DNA from: Streptomyces parvus
Lineage (GTDB): Bacteria; Actinomycetota; Actinomycetes; Streptomycetales; Streptomycetaceae
NCBI RefSeq assembly: GCF_014648875.1
Contig: NZ_BMRY01000007.1
Coordinates: 310,001 to 374,000, forward strand
Direction: 5' to 3'
DNA length: 64,000 nt
A program made the translations under genes and the position numbers. This document shows, piece by piece, positions 1 to 8,021 of the stretch. The notes beneath the pieces are model-generated. The model was not told where the DNA came from. It was given only the letters and a program-made list of their open reading frames with translations, and made no database searches. Positions within the stretch are counted from its first letter, which is position 1. The number at the start of each line of letters is the position of its first letter.

Positions 1-78
1 CGGTCGCTCAGTGCGGCGAATGGTGCGGTGAACGGTCGAGGGGCCGTCGGGGTCGGCCGGTACGACCAGTTCAGCTAG
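1..78 (+). CDS. Possible C-terminal end of an upstream gene (partial)
   Basis: Frame 1 is open from the window edge to a TAG at 76-78 and reads as 25 codons, about 80 percent of them ending in G or C, which fits coding sequence in this genome. The peptide is rich in Gly, Ala, Val and Arg and ends in YDQFS. It is too short to assign a family. The following 80 bases are AT-richer than the rest of the window, as expected for an intergenic region in front of the next gene. It could also be non-coding. Confidence 0.25.
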   Translation, partial: RSLSAANGAVNGRGAVGVGRYDQFS

Positions 79-162
79 ATATGCGGCAATGCTCCTTGCT
101 TATGCGATATGAAGATCTGTGTAGTCGGATGGTCGCAATCATCCGAACATGGAGTCGAGCAG

Positions 163-1368
163 ATGACGCAGCGCATCCGACCGGGCGCCGTGGCCGCCCT
201 CGCCCTCCTGCTCGCAACGGCCACCGGCTGCACCGGGCAGCAGCCCGGGCCCCCCGAGCCGAGCGGACCGCCCGCCGCCCGGGGCGCGGGCGGCCAGGGC
301 GCCGACGGGCCCCGCCCGTTCACGCTGCTCGCCGCGGGCGACGTCCTGCCGCACTCCTCCGTCATCGACCAGGCCGCCGTCGACGCGGGCGGCGCCGGCC
401 ACGACTTCGCCCCGATGCTGGCCGGTGTCGCCCCGGTCGTCTCCGGCGCGGACCTGGCGTTCTGCCATATGGAGACCGTGTACGGGAAGGAGGGCGGCCC
501 CTACACCGGCTACCCGAACTTCAAGTCGCCCCCCGAGATCGCCACCGCCCTGCGCACCACGGGGTTCGACTCCTGCTCCACCGCCTCCAACCACACCCTC
601 GACGACGGGGCCGAGGGGGTCCGGCGCACGCTCGATGCCCTGGACGGGGCGGGCGTCCGGCACGCAGGCTCCGCCCGCACCGCCGCCGAGGCCGCCCGCC
701 CCACGATCCTGTCCGCCGGACCGGGGAAGGGCGCGGCCAAGGTCGCCCACCTCGCGTACACCTACGGCACCAACGACATCCCGCTGCCCGCCGACCGGCC
801 CTGGACGGTGAACGTCACCGACGAGCGGAAGATCATCGAGGAGGCCAGGGCGGCCCGCCGGGCCGGCGCCGATGTCGTCGTCCTCTCCGCCCACTGGGGC
901 ACCGAATGGCAGGACGAGCCCGACGCGGGGCAACTGGACCTCGCCGAGCGGCTCACCGCCTCCACGGACCGGGGCCGACCCGACATCGACCTGATCATCG
1001 GCACCCACGCCCATGTGCCCCAGGCGTACGAGAAGGTCAACGGCACCTGGGTCGTCTACGGCATGGGCGACCAGATCGCCGGCGACATGATCAACTACGA
1101 GGGTGCGCAGGACCCGCGCGGCAATCAGAGCTCGATGGGCCGCTTCACCTTCGCGCCGCCCGTGAAACCCGGTGAGCGCTGGAAGGTGAAGAAGGCGGAG
1201 TTCGTTCCGCAGTGGTACGACACCGTCACCGGACGCGCCGTCAACCTCAACGCCTCCCTCGACTCTCCCGAGGGCGGGGCCGAGCACCTGCGCGAGGTCC
1301 GCGACCGGATCCGTACCGTCGTCCTCGGCCGGGGTGCGGACCGGGACGGGCTCCTCATGGGCGAGTAG
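163..1368 (+). CDS. CapA family lipoprotein (PGA_cap metallophosphatase fold)
   Basis: This 401-residue protein belongs to the CapA/PgsA family of calcineurin-like proteins named for poly-gamma-glutamate capsule synthesis. The ATG at 163 gives an N-terminus of basic residues, a hydrophobic stretch and a lipobox-like ATATGC with Cys at about residue 23, so a surface lipoprotein is predicted. An in-frame ATG at 109 would bury the signal peptide and is less likely. Visible family motifs are TLLAAGDVLPHSS near residue 65, SNHTLDDG near 150, LSAHWGTEW near 245 and IIGTHAHVPQ near 285, which carry the Asp, Asn and His metal ligands of the fold. No capB/capC partner genes are present, so a role in poly-glutamate synthesis is not supported; cell-wall or polymer processing is an inference. 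Confidence 0.85.
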   Translation: MTQRIRPGAVAALALLLATATGCTGQQPGPPEPSGPPAARGAGGQGADGPRPFTLLAAGDVLPHSSVIDQAAVDAGGAGHDFAPMLAGVAPVVSGADLAFCHMETVYGKEGGPYTGYPNFKSPPEIATALRTTGFDSCSTASNHTLDDGAEGVRRTLDALDGAGVRHAGSARTAAEAARPTILSAGPGKGAAKVAHLAYTYGTNDIPLPADRPWTVNVTDERKIIEEARAARRAGADVVVLSAHWGTEWQDEPDAGQLDLAERLTASTDRGRPDIDLIIGTHAHVPQAYEKVNGTWVVYGMGDQIAGDMINYEGAQDPRGNQSSMGRFTFAPPVKPGERWKVKKAEFVPQWYDTVTGRAVNLNASLDSPEGGAEHLREVRDRIRTVVLGRGADRDGLLMGE

Positions 1369-1385
1369 AGGCGGGCGGCGGGGTC

Positions 1386-1847
1386 CTACGGCACCACGGT
1401 GACCGGCCAGCGCCCCGCCTTCACCAGGCGTACGGCCACCGAACCGATGAAGCGGTGCCCGGCCGACTCCGAGGCCCCGACCACCACCGCGTCCGCCTTC
1501 AGCTCGTCGGCCGCGGTCACCAGCCCGTTGTAGGGGTCGCCCCGGAAGGTGTGGAACTCCCAGCGCACGTCCCACGCGTCCCTGAAGCGCTCCGTCGCCT
1601 CCCGGATCTCGGAGACCAGGGAGTCCGCGACCTCACCCGTCGTGTCGCCGACCGGTACGCCGAGGGCGGCGCCCGCCGTCAGGACCGGCTGGACGTACAC
1701 CAGGGCCAGCATGGCGTGCTGCCGACGGGCCAGTCCGGCGGCGTAGGCCGCCGCGCGCATCGATGAATCGGAGCCGTCGAGCCCCGCGACGATCACCTTG
1801 GGGCCGTCCGTACCGCGTTCGAACCGATGAGGCTGCTGCTCTGTCAC
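1386..1847 (-). CDS. Universal stress protein (single UspA domain)
   Basis: The predicted product has 153 residues, the normal length of a one-domain Usp. It opens with KVIVAGLDGSDSSMRA, the usual first beta strand and loop, and ends with GHRFIGSVAVRLVKAGRWPVTVVP-like sequence, the region that contains the ATP-binding G-x2-G-x9-G(S/T) element of the ATP-binding subclass. The GTG at 1847 was chosen because the conserved domain begins about 15 residues later; a longer reading to 2012 adds a non-conserved leader that would overlap the divergent deacetylase start at 2011. It is convergent with the CapA gene, with a 17-bp gap. Role: stress response or ATP sensing, exact function unknown. Confidence 0.8.
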   Translation of the reverse strand: MTEQQPHRFERGTDGPKVIVAGLDGSDSSMRAAAYAAGLARRQHAMLALVYVQPVLTAGAALGVPVGDTTGEVADSLVSEIREATERFRDAWDVRWEFHTFRGDPYNGLVTAADELKADAVVVGASESAGHRFIGSVAVRLVKAGRWPVTVVP

Positions 1848-2010
1848 GGCTCCGAGGCTATCGGCTCGTCCGGAGGGGGGTCGTCCCGGCCGTCGGCAGG
1901 GCTCGGTGAATATCAACATACTGCGTCGATCGGGTACAAAACGGTCGGCGTCCGTGTCGGCTTCCGTGTCGACGGCAGGAGCGGACGTCCGGCCGTGCGA
2001 GCAGTTGGCC

Positions 2011-2862
2011 ATGACACGTGATCACACCGGACCCGAGCGCCGCACCCTGCTGAGGGTCGCCCTCGGCCTCGGAACCGCCACCGCCGTGCACCTGGTCGTC
2101 GCCGATCCGGCGTCGACGCCCGGCAGCCCGGCCCGCACCGCGGGCACCCCGCCCGCCGCGGCCGCCGGGCCCCCGGCGAACGTCCGCGGCCGGCCCTCCC
2201 CGTACCGGCTCGAACCCATGACCGCGGGCACCCCGGCCCGGTTCAGACCGGCCAGGCCGCCCGTGCGCACCCGGCCCTTCGAGCACCTTCCCGACCTCGG
2301 ACACTCGATGGTCCTCAGCTTCGACGACGGCCCCGACCCGCGGTACACCCCGGACATCCTGGCCACCCTGCGCGCGCACCGGGTCCGCGCGATGTTCTTC
2401 GTCTGCGGCGAGATGGCCGAGGGCAACCCCGACCTGCTGCGCGAGATGGCCGACGACGGACATGTGGTGGGCAACCACTCCTGGTCCCACCCGCTGATCC
2501 CGAAGCTCTCCCGCCCCGCGATCCGCGACGAGCTGGGGCGTACCAGCGAAGTGGTGGAGCGGGCGCTCGGCGCCCCGCCGCTGTGGTACCGCGCCCCCTA
2601 CGGTGCGTGGAACCGCAACTCCTTCGAGATCGGGGCCGAGTTGGGCATGGAGCCGATGGCCTGGACCGTGGACACGCTCGACTGGAAGGAGCCCGGGACC
2701 GGCACGATCGTCCGCCGCGTGCTGGACGGGGCGGCGCCCGGTGTCGTCGTCCTCTCGCACGACGCGGGCGGCGACCGCTCGCAGAGCGTCGCCGCTCTGC
2801 GCCGCTACCTCCCCCGGCTGCTGGAGGAGGGCTACCGCATCACGGTGCCGCACCGCGTCTGA
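2011..2862 (+). CDS. Secreted polysaccharide deacetylase (NodB domain)
   Basis: This 283-residue protein removes N- or O-acetyl groups from a polysaccharide such as peptidoglycan or chitin-like chains. The NodB motifs are clear: LSFDDGPDPRYTPDIL (catalytic and metal Asp pair) near residue 105, GNHSWSHP (H-S-x2-H metal ligands) near 153 and RAPYGAWN near 195. The N-terminus has RRTLLRVALGLGTATAVHL, a twin-arginine-like signal, followed by an Ala/Pro-rich linker, so export is likely. ATG 2011 is preferred over the in-frame 1906 because it places the signal peptide at the N-terminus. The gene ends at a strong bidirectional hairpin facing the sortase gene. The physiological substrate cannot be read from sequence. 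Confidence 0.88.
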   Translation: MTRDHTGPERRTLLRVALGLGTATAVHLVVADPASTPGSPARTAGTPPAAAAGPPANVRGRPSPYRLEPMTAGTPARFRPARPPVRTRPFEHLPDLGHSMVLSFDDGPDPRYTPDILATLRAHRVRAMFFVCGEMAEGNPDLLREMADDGHVVGNHSWSHPLIPKLSRPAIRDELGRTSEVVERALGAPPLWYRAPYGAWNRNSFEIGAELGMEPMAWTVDTLDWKEPGTGTIVRRVLDGAAPGVVVLSHDAGGDRSQSVAALRRYLPRLLEEGYRITVPHRV

Positions 2863-2876
2863 GCGCGCGTGCACAG

Positions 2877-2911
2877 GGTGGTGTCCCCGGCGGATCGCCG
2901 GGGACACCACC
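2877..2911. terminator. Bidirectional hairpin terminator between deacetylase and sortase genes
   Basis: A 16-bp perfect inverted repeat (2877-2892 with 2896-2911, beginning GGTGGTGTCCCC) surrounds a 3-base GAT loop. It lies between two convergent genes and has no U tract, as is usual for actinobacterial terminators. It can serve transcripts arriving from either side. Confidence 0.8.
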
Positions 2912-2929
2912 ATCGCGGGACGTGCCCGG

Positions 2930-3592
2930 TCAGCGGGTGTCGACGAGCCGGGCGAAGACCACCACGTTGCCGTCGTAGCCGCCCGCCTTGGAGTAGCCCC
3001 CGCCGCAGGTGATCACGCGCAGCTCCGCGTGGCCGGTGTCGCCGTAGACCCGGGGGCCGGGGAAGTCGTTCTTGGCGAAGACCTCCACCCCGTACACCTC
3101 GAAGATCCCGACCCGGCCGTCGTAGCGGGAGACCTCGACGCGGTGCCCCTTCTGGAGGGAGCCGAGGCCGTAGAAGACCGCGGGGCCGGACGTGTTGTCG
3201 ACATGGCCGACGACCACGGCGGTGCCCCGCTGGCCCGGGGCGATGCCGTTCTGGTACCAGCCGGCGAGGTTGGGGTCCTCTGCGGGCGGGGCGTCGATCC
3301 ACCCGTTGGCGTCCAGGTTGACGTCGATGATCGGCGCGTCCACGTCGATGGAGCCGATCTTCACCCGGGAGGCCGGGGCGTACGGCAGCGGCTGCACCGG
3401 CTCGCCCTCCACCGGCGGCCCCGGGGCGTCCTGGCTCAGGTCCAGCGAGGCGGCGGCCGCGGGCTGAGGCGGGCCTGCCTCCGAGAACTCCGTGCCGTTG
3501 CGCATGAGAGCGAGGCCGCTGAGCATCACCAGAGCGATCGCACCCCATGGCACCCGTCTGGTCCGCTCGCCCCCGGTGTAGTCCCGGCCCAT
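2930..3592 (-). CDS. Class F sortase
   Basis: This 220-residue protein is a sortase transpeptidase, an extracellular cysteine enzyme that joins sorted proteins to the cell wall. It has a single N-terminal membrane segment (WGAIALVMLSGLALM), a linker, and a beta-barrel domain with the catalytic triad visible as His in VVVGHVDN, Cys in VITCGGGY and Arg in VVVFARL. Length and the short N-terminal anchor fit class F, the actinobacterial class of unknown main substrate. The ATG at 3592 has GGAGAA just upstream. It is divergent from one of two small secreted proteins with C-terminal anchors (3930-4412, 4504-5067), which are natural substrate candidates except that neither shows an LPXTG or LAXTG motif. 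Confidence 0.88.
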   Translation of the reverse strand: MGRDYTGGERTRRVPWGAIALVMLSGLALMRNGTEFSEAGPPQPAAAASLDLSQDAPGPPVEGEPVQPLPYAPASRVKIGSIDVDAPIIDVNLDANGWIDAPPAEDPNLAGWYQNGIAPGQRGTAVVVGHVDNTSGPAVFYGLGSLQKGHRVEVSRYDGRVGIFEVYGVEVFAKNDFPGPRVYGDTGHAELRVITCGGGYSKAGGYDGNVVVFARLVDTR

Positions 3593-3929
3593 GGTTCTCC
3601 CTTCGTCGCGACGCTGTGAACGTTAAGGGCGTTGCGCCGGGTCGGCGATCAGGGAGAGGCGAACGGGTGGCGGCGGGGGCCGGTCCCCGGGGGGTGCCCC
3701 TGATGGCTGACTGCCCATCGGAGTAATGAGCAGATAAAAGTTCTGACGGCCCGTGACCTGCGGATCCGTCAGATTCGGAGGCTCCCGTACGGCGTGTCGC
3801 ATCACCGGGGTGGAGCAGTGCCGAAGTGCGAGCCGCCGGTCGACTGGTGAGTGTTCGTCATGGGAGACGTTCTCGTCGATCCACCGGGGGACCAGCCCCC
3901 GGGGGCGTTTCCCGCTGGAGGTTCACACG
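3593..3929. other. Divergent promoter region between sortase and secreted protein
   Basis: No gene is supported in these 337 bases. The stretch 3720-3745 is unusually AT-rich for this genome and is followed by an imperfectly spaced 7-bp inverted repeat, CTGACGG (3743-3749) with CCGTCAG (3766-3772), a plausible regulator site. A G-rich block at 3675-3710 precedes it. The downstream gene has a clear Shine-Dalgarno sequence (GGAGG, 3917-3921). Confidence 0.4.
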
Positions 3930-4412
3930 ATGCGTGCTTCACGCGCTCTCGCGGTCACCGCGACCGCTTTCGCGGCCGTCGGGCTCGCGGCCCCCATGGC
4001 CGCCGCCACCAACGGCCCGGTCAACGTCGCCGTCAACCCTCAGTCCGTCCACCAGGGTGGCACGCTGAAGATCACCGCGCAGGGCTGCGGCCACGGCGGC
4101 AAGGTCTGGTCGAACGCGTTCCCGACGACCACCCTCTCCGCGGGTGACGGCACCAACTACGCCCACGCCCGGGTCCGGGACAACACCACCCCGGGGCAGT
4201 ACCACCTGTCCGTGAAGTGCAGTGACAACAACCGGATCGCGACGCACAAGTTCACCGTGCTCGCCGGCAACGGCGCGCAGGGCGGGCTCGGCGGCTCGAT
4301 GGGCCCGAGCTCCGTCGAGATGCAGGTCGGCGGCGGTCTGGTGGCGGCCGCGGCCGTCGGCGGCGCGGTCTTCCTCGTCCGGCGCCGGCGGACCAGCCAT
4401 GCGGCGTTCTAA
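3930..4412 (+). CDS. Small secreted protein with C-terminal membrane anchor
   Basis: The product is 160 residues. An N-terminal signal peptide (about residues 1-26, ending near PMAAA) is followed by a beta-rich, immunoglobulin-like region of about 95 residues with two cysteines (AQGCGHG and SVKCSDN) that could form a disulfide, a GGLGGS linker, a hydrophobic segment (VGGGLVAAAAVGGAVFLV) and an RRRR tail. This has the overall shape of a sortase substrate but lacks an LPXTG/LAXTG pentapeptide before the anchor. It is a paralogue of the convergent gene at 4504-5067. ATG 3930 follows a good GGAGG. Function unknown; a surface or developmental role is inference. Confidence 0.75.
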   Translation: MRASRALAVTATAFAAVGLAAPMAAATNGPVNVAVNPQSVHQGGTLKITAQGCGHGGKVWSNAFPTTTLSAGDGTNYAHARVRDNTTPGQYHLSVKCSDNNRIATHKFTVLAGNGAQGGLGGSMGPSSVEMQVGGGLVAAAAVGGAVFLVRRRRTSHAAF

Positions 4413-4445
4413 GGCGTCGAACCTCCCGCCCGGCCCGATACGCCC

Positions 4446-4480
4446 GTCGCCCCGAGTCCTGGATCAGGACCCGGGGCGAC
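4446..4480. terminator. Hairpin terminator between convergent paralogues
   Basis: A 35-base near-perfect inverted repeat (GTCGCCCCG-A-GTCCTG, loop GAT, then the complement with one mismatch) lies between the two converging small secreted protein genes and can terminate both. Confidence 0.75.
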
Positions 4481-4503
4481 TGCCGTGCGCCGCATGCTCG
4501 CGG

Positions 4504-5067
4504 TCAGTGGCGGCGGTCGGCGTTACGGCGACGCGCGAAGTAGAGGGCGCCCGAGGCCGCCGCGACCACCAGGGCCCCGCCGGCGGCGACCTCCACCGTG
4601 TCGGTCGTGCCGGAGCTGCCGCCGAGGCCGCCGCGCACCCCGCCCGGCACGAGCGCCGTCGAGCTGGCGGTCGGGACCGTGGTGGGCGTCGGGGTGGGCG
4701 TGGGGCTGCTCGTCGCGCCGCCGGTGATCGTCAGGTTGACGTTCCGGGAGGTGCCGGTGGAGCCGCACGTGAACGTCACCGCGTAGACGGCGCCCCGCCG
4801 CGCGTCGGAGTCGACGGTGGCGGTGGCCGTCGTGCTGCCGCTCGGGATGGTGGCGGTGTCGAAGATGCCCGAGCTGACGGTCGTCTCGCCCGTGCAGCCA
4901 CCGGCGCCGAGGGTGACCCGGCCGCCCGGTGCGATGACCGAGGGGGTGATCGTCGGGTTGAACGTGCTGGAGGCCCCGTCCGGCGCGGCGAAGGCGGCGG
5001 ACGGGGCGAGGAGCGTCAGGGCACCGGCGCCGAGCAGGGCGAGCGGTGCGACACGTATCGCGCGCAT
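4504..5067 (-). CDS. Small secreted protein with C-terminal membrane anchor (paralogue)
   Basis: The product has 187 residues: signal peptide ending at AAFAA (about residue 25), an Ig-like beta domain with two cysteines (GAGGCTGE, TFTCGSTG), a Ser/Thr/Pro-rich stalk (SSPTPTPTPTTVPTASST), GGLGGSSG, a hydrophobic segment and a short FARRRN tail. The plan matches the protein at 3930-4412, so the pair probably arose by duplication and inversion. The stalk would lift the domain off the membrane. No LPXTG-type signal is present. The ATG at 5067 has GGAGG 7 bases upstream, which decides the start over the ATG at 5220. Function unknown. Confidence 0.75.
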   Translation of the reverse strand: MRAIRVAPLALLGAGALTLLAPSAAFAAPDGASSTFNPTITPSVIAPGGRVTLGAGGCTGETTVSSGIFDTATIPSGSTTATATVDSDARRGAVYAVTFTCGSTGTSRNVNLTITGGATSSPTPTPTPTTVPTASSTALVPGGVRGGLGGSSGTTDTVEVAAGGALVVAAASGALYFARRRNADRRH

Positions 5068-5250
5068 GGTGGATCCTCCGGGTTCCCCGAGGGGCAGCTG
5101 CGGAACCAATTTCCACATAGCAGGAAAAATGCACCTCGATGCCCGACACGCTAGGAGGGGTCCCCCCGGCCCGCGATCGGGGTCCGGCGAACGGGTCACG
5201 CTGTCCCCCGACCGGCGCACCGGTCTGCTGTCCGGCCGGGGGAGCGGACG

Positions 5251-6015
5251 TCAGCCGCTGATGCCCGGGAACGTGTCGAGGAACGGTTCGGCGGTGGCCG
5301 AGATGCCCCGGCCGAAGGGCGCGTCGAAGTCCCAGATCAGGAAGAGCAGAAAGGCGATCAACGCGCTGAACAGGCCCGCCAGGAGCAGTTCGCGGAACGT
5401 TCTGCGGATCTGGAGCGTGAAGATCAGCCCCACGGTCACCAGCGCCCCGATGATCAGCCCGAACCAGACCACCCCGGGCATCGTCGCCCCGGCGTTCTGC
5501 CCCCGTGAGCTGCGGGCGTCGTCCGCCGCCGCCACCTGGTCGACCAGCGGCTGGTAGGCCTGCCCCTCGTGATCGGTCTTCGGCTCGTAGTCGGTGACGT
5601 CCGCCCGCACCTTGTCCAGCAGTTCGGTGCCGCGCTCGGTGAGCGTGTTCCGCTCCGACATCACCTTCCACTCGTCGTCGACGACATGACGGACGTAGGC
5701 GTCGACGTCCGCCCTGATGCGGTCGCGGACCTCCGCCGGGTAGACGGACGCCCGCGCCTGCACCTCGTGCAGCGCCTGTGCCTCGATGCGTACGGACTCC
5801 TGGGCGGCGCTGCGCCCCTCCCAGACCCCGGCGATGGCCAGCCCCAGGACGATCGCGTAGACCACCCCGATCATCATCGTCATGTACTCGATGACATCAG
5901 GGGTCTCGGAAGGATCGTCGTCGTCCCCGATCCGCCGGTTGTTCAGCACGACGATGATCAGGACGACCGCGCAGGCGGACGCCATGGCAATGCTCAGTAC
6001 GAGCCATTCGGACAT
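5251..6015 (-). CDS. DUF4239 (bestrophin-like) membrane protein
   Basis: This 254-residue protein has four predicted membrane segments, two at the N-terminus (WLVLSIAMASACAVVLIIVV and VVYAIVLGLAIAGVW) and two at the C-terminus (VWFGLIIGALVTVGLIF and LLLAGLFSALIAFLLFLIW), with a soluble helical middle of about 110 residues rich in acidic residues. That layout fits the DUF4239 family, whose members are compared to bestrophin-type channels; transport function is not established. ATG 6015 is preceded by AGGAGA. It begins 13 bp after the end of the proline-rich gene on the same strand, so the two are probably co-transcribed. Confidence 0.75.
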   Translation of the reverse strand: MSEWLVLSIAMASACAVVLIIVVLNNRRIGDDDDPSETPDVIEYMTMMIGVVYAIVLGLAIAGVWEGRSAAQESVRIEAQALHEVQARASVYPAEVRDRIRADVDAYVRHVVDDEWKVMSERNTLTERGTELLDKVRADVTDYEPKTDHEGQAYQPLVDQVAAADDARSSRGQNAGATMPGVVWFGLIIGALVTVGLIFTLQIRRTFRELLLAGLFSALIAFLLFLIWDFDAPFGRGISATAEPFLDTFPGISG

Positions 6016-6028
6016 ACATCTCTCCTGG

Positions 6029-6565
6029 TCAGCGGGATGACCGCGGCCGCAGCACGGCAACGGCGAACACCGCCGGGGCGGTGATGAGCAGCGTCAGCGA
6101 CACCAGCGACGGCCCGCTCCGCGGCTCTTTACGGGTCGGTTTGCGGTACGTCGGCAGCGCGACGGGCCGGGGTTCCGGCGGCTCGGTCCGCACCGGGGGC
6201 TTCGGCGAGGGTTTCGGGGGCGGTGGTGGCGGGGGTGGGGCCGGCGGCGGAGGGGGCGGGGGTGCAGGCGGCGGTGGAGGCGGGGGCTCCGCGACCACGG
6301 GAGGAGGCGGTGGCGGCGCGGGAGGCGGTGGTGGTGGCGGTGGAGGGGCCGGTTTCGGCGAGGGCGGAGGCGGCGGCTCCGGCTCGGAGACCGCGACGCA
6401 GCCCCCGTCGCCCGCCACGGCGACCGAGGAACCGCTCCCGCCCTGCCCGATCGAAGCCACCGCGCAGTTGTCGGCGGTGGCGGGCAGCGGTACGGCTGTC
6501 AGCCAGAGAAGTGCGGCGGCTGCCGTGAGCCGCGCGATGCGTGATCCGTGCACGACGGGGAGCAT
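6029..6565 (-). CDS. Proline-rich secreted/cell-wall-spanning protein
   Basis: The product has about 178 residues. A signal peptide (ARLTAAAALLWLTAVPLPATA) precedes a short region with two cysteines (DNCAVAS and GGCVAVS), then about 75 residues that are nearly all proline interrupted by Ala, Val, Lys or Glu, and finally a C-terminal hydrophobic segment (LVSLTLLITAPAVFAVAVL) before RPRSSR. The proline rod would form an extended polyproline helix long enough to span part of the cell wall. ATG 6565 is chosen as the last start before the signal peptide; upstream starts add a non-hydrophobic leader. It lies directly upstream of the DUF4239 gene. Function unknown. Confidence 0.65.
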   Translation of the reverse strand: MLPVVHGSRIARLTAAAALLWLTAVPLPATADNCAVASIGQGGSGSSVAVAGDGGCVAVSEPEPPPPPSPKPAPPPPPPPPPAPPPPPPVVAEPPPPPPPAPPPPPPPAPPPPPPPPKPSPKPPVRTEPPEPRPVALPTYRKPTRKEPRSGPSLVSLTLLITAPAVFAVAVLRPRSSR

Positions 6566-6781
6566 GATCCACGCCACCGGGGAACACGCGGTCGACGCAG
6601 GCGATTCGCCTGATCGTGCGGTTAATGGGCCATTCGTGTTTGCCCGGTCGCCCCGACCCGCCGGATTCTTCTCGGACTTCCTTTGAACACGACCCCGACG
6701 GTGTCCCGTACCTAGGGCCATGAACGGCGCGGTCCCGCGCCGGCATCACCAGCGTTACGACGAAGTACCACGGGAGTCGAC

Positions 6782-7765
6782 ATGAACACCTGGCGCAACG
6801 CCTCGCTCGCGGTCACCGCCGCGGCTCTGTTGACGCTCACGACGGCGTGCGGTCAGGAGCAGGGCACGTCGCCGAACGGCCAGTCGGTGGGCAACGCCGC
6901 CCCGGCCCAGCAGCCCGCCGAGAGCGGGTACGGATCGGCCGGCGGGGGATACGGATCCGAGGCCGGCAAGGAGGCGGCGGAACCGAAGGAGGCCGGCCAA
7001 CTCGCCGTCCAGGAAACCAAGAAGCTCGGCAAGGTACTCACCGACAGCGAGGGATTCACGCTCTACCGGTTCGACAAGGACACGGCGAACCCGCCGAAGT
7101 CGAACTGCGAGGGCGAGTGCGCCGCGATCTGGCCCGTGGTGGCGTCGGGCGACACCACCGCCGCGGCCGGCACCGACGAGGAGCTGCTCGGCGAGGTCTC
7201 CCGCCCCGACGGCACCAGCCAACTCACCGTCGACGGCTGGCCGATGTACCGGTACGCGAAGGACATCGCCCCCGGCCAGATCAACGGCCAGGGGGTCGGC
7301 GGCACCTGGTTCGCCGCGGCCCCGGACGGGAAGAAGGCGGCGAAGAACGCCGACAGCGAAGGGGTCGCCGAAGACGGCGATGGGGTCGCCGAGCCGGCCG
7401 ATCCCGCGGGGCTCTCGGTCCGCAAGGACCCGGAGCTCGGCGACATCGTGGTGGACGGCCGGGGCATGACGGTTTACCGCTTCACCAAGGACTCCGCCTG
7501 GCCGATGAAGACCGCCTGCACCGGAGAGTGCCTCAAGAAGTGGCCGGTAGTCGCCCCCATGGCCAAAAATGCGGTGGACGGTGTCACGACGAAGGGATTC
7601 GTCACCTTCGACCGCCCCGACGGCATCAAGCAGCAGACCATCGACTGCTGGCCGATCTACACCTTCGCGGGCGACAAGAAGCCCGGAGACACCAACGGGC
7701 AGGGTGTCGGCGGAACCTGGTACGCCGTTTCCCCGGATTCCGAACTCGTCGGAGCCACCAAGTAA
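6782..7765 (+). CDS. SCO0930-type lipoprotein with Yx(FWY)xxD repeats
   Basis: This 327-residue protein is a predicted lipoprotein (lipobox LTTACG, Cys at about residue 21). After a Gly/Ser linker it carries four units of the COG4315 type in two pairs: LYRFDKDTANPP plus CEGECAAIWPVV and MYRYAKD near residues 95-170, and VYRFTKDSAWPM plus CTGECLKKWPVV and IYTFAGD near 225-310. Each pair has a C-x3-C beside a Trp-Pro, and GQGVGGTWFA or GQGVGGTWYA closes each unit. The family is known as the SCO0930 lipoproteins; molecular function is unknown, with redox or ligand binding at the cell surface as a possibility. ATG 6782 is near an upstream GGGAG. Confidence 0.85.
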   Translation: MNTWRNASLAVTAAALLTLTTACGQEQGTSPNGQSVGNAAPAQQPAESGYGSAGGGYGSEAGKEAAEPKEAGQLAVQETKKLGKVLTDSEGFTLYRFDKDTANPPKSNCEGECAAIWPVVASGDTTAAAGTDEELLGEVSRPDGTSQLTVDGWPMYRYAKDIAPGQINGQGVGGTWFAAAPDGKKAAKNADSEGVAEDGDGVAEPADPAGLSVRKDPELGDIVVDGRGMTVYRFTKDSAWPMKTACTGECLKKWPVVAPMAKNAVDGVTTKGFVTFDRPDGIKQQTIDCWPIYTFAGDKKPGDTNGQGVGGTWYAVSPDSELVGATK

Positions 7766-8021
7766 TCCCGGACTCCGCAGAACAATCGCCCAGGAGCCCC
7801 AAGTGGCCCCGAACCACCGGGAAACGGCGCCCGGAGTGCCGGTCCGTCGCTGTCCGCATACGCGCAGCGACGGACCGGCCGGGTATGCCACCGGAGTGTG
7901 ACCAATAACGGATCGCTAATTTCCGTTTCCACTCGCTCTCTTGGCGGCCGATCAGTAGCCTCTGGTCAACACTGACCATGAACATGGCCGGATCGCCGTA
8001 GCGAACTTGTTGGAGACATCG

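Noticed and set aside
6081..6686. Plus-strand glycine-rich protein
   Set aside because: It is the complement of the polyproline stretch; the minus-strand reading has a signal peptide and anchor, and co-directional spacing with the DUF4239 gene.
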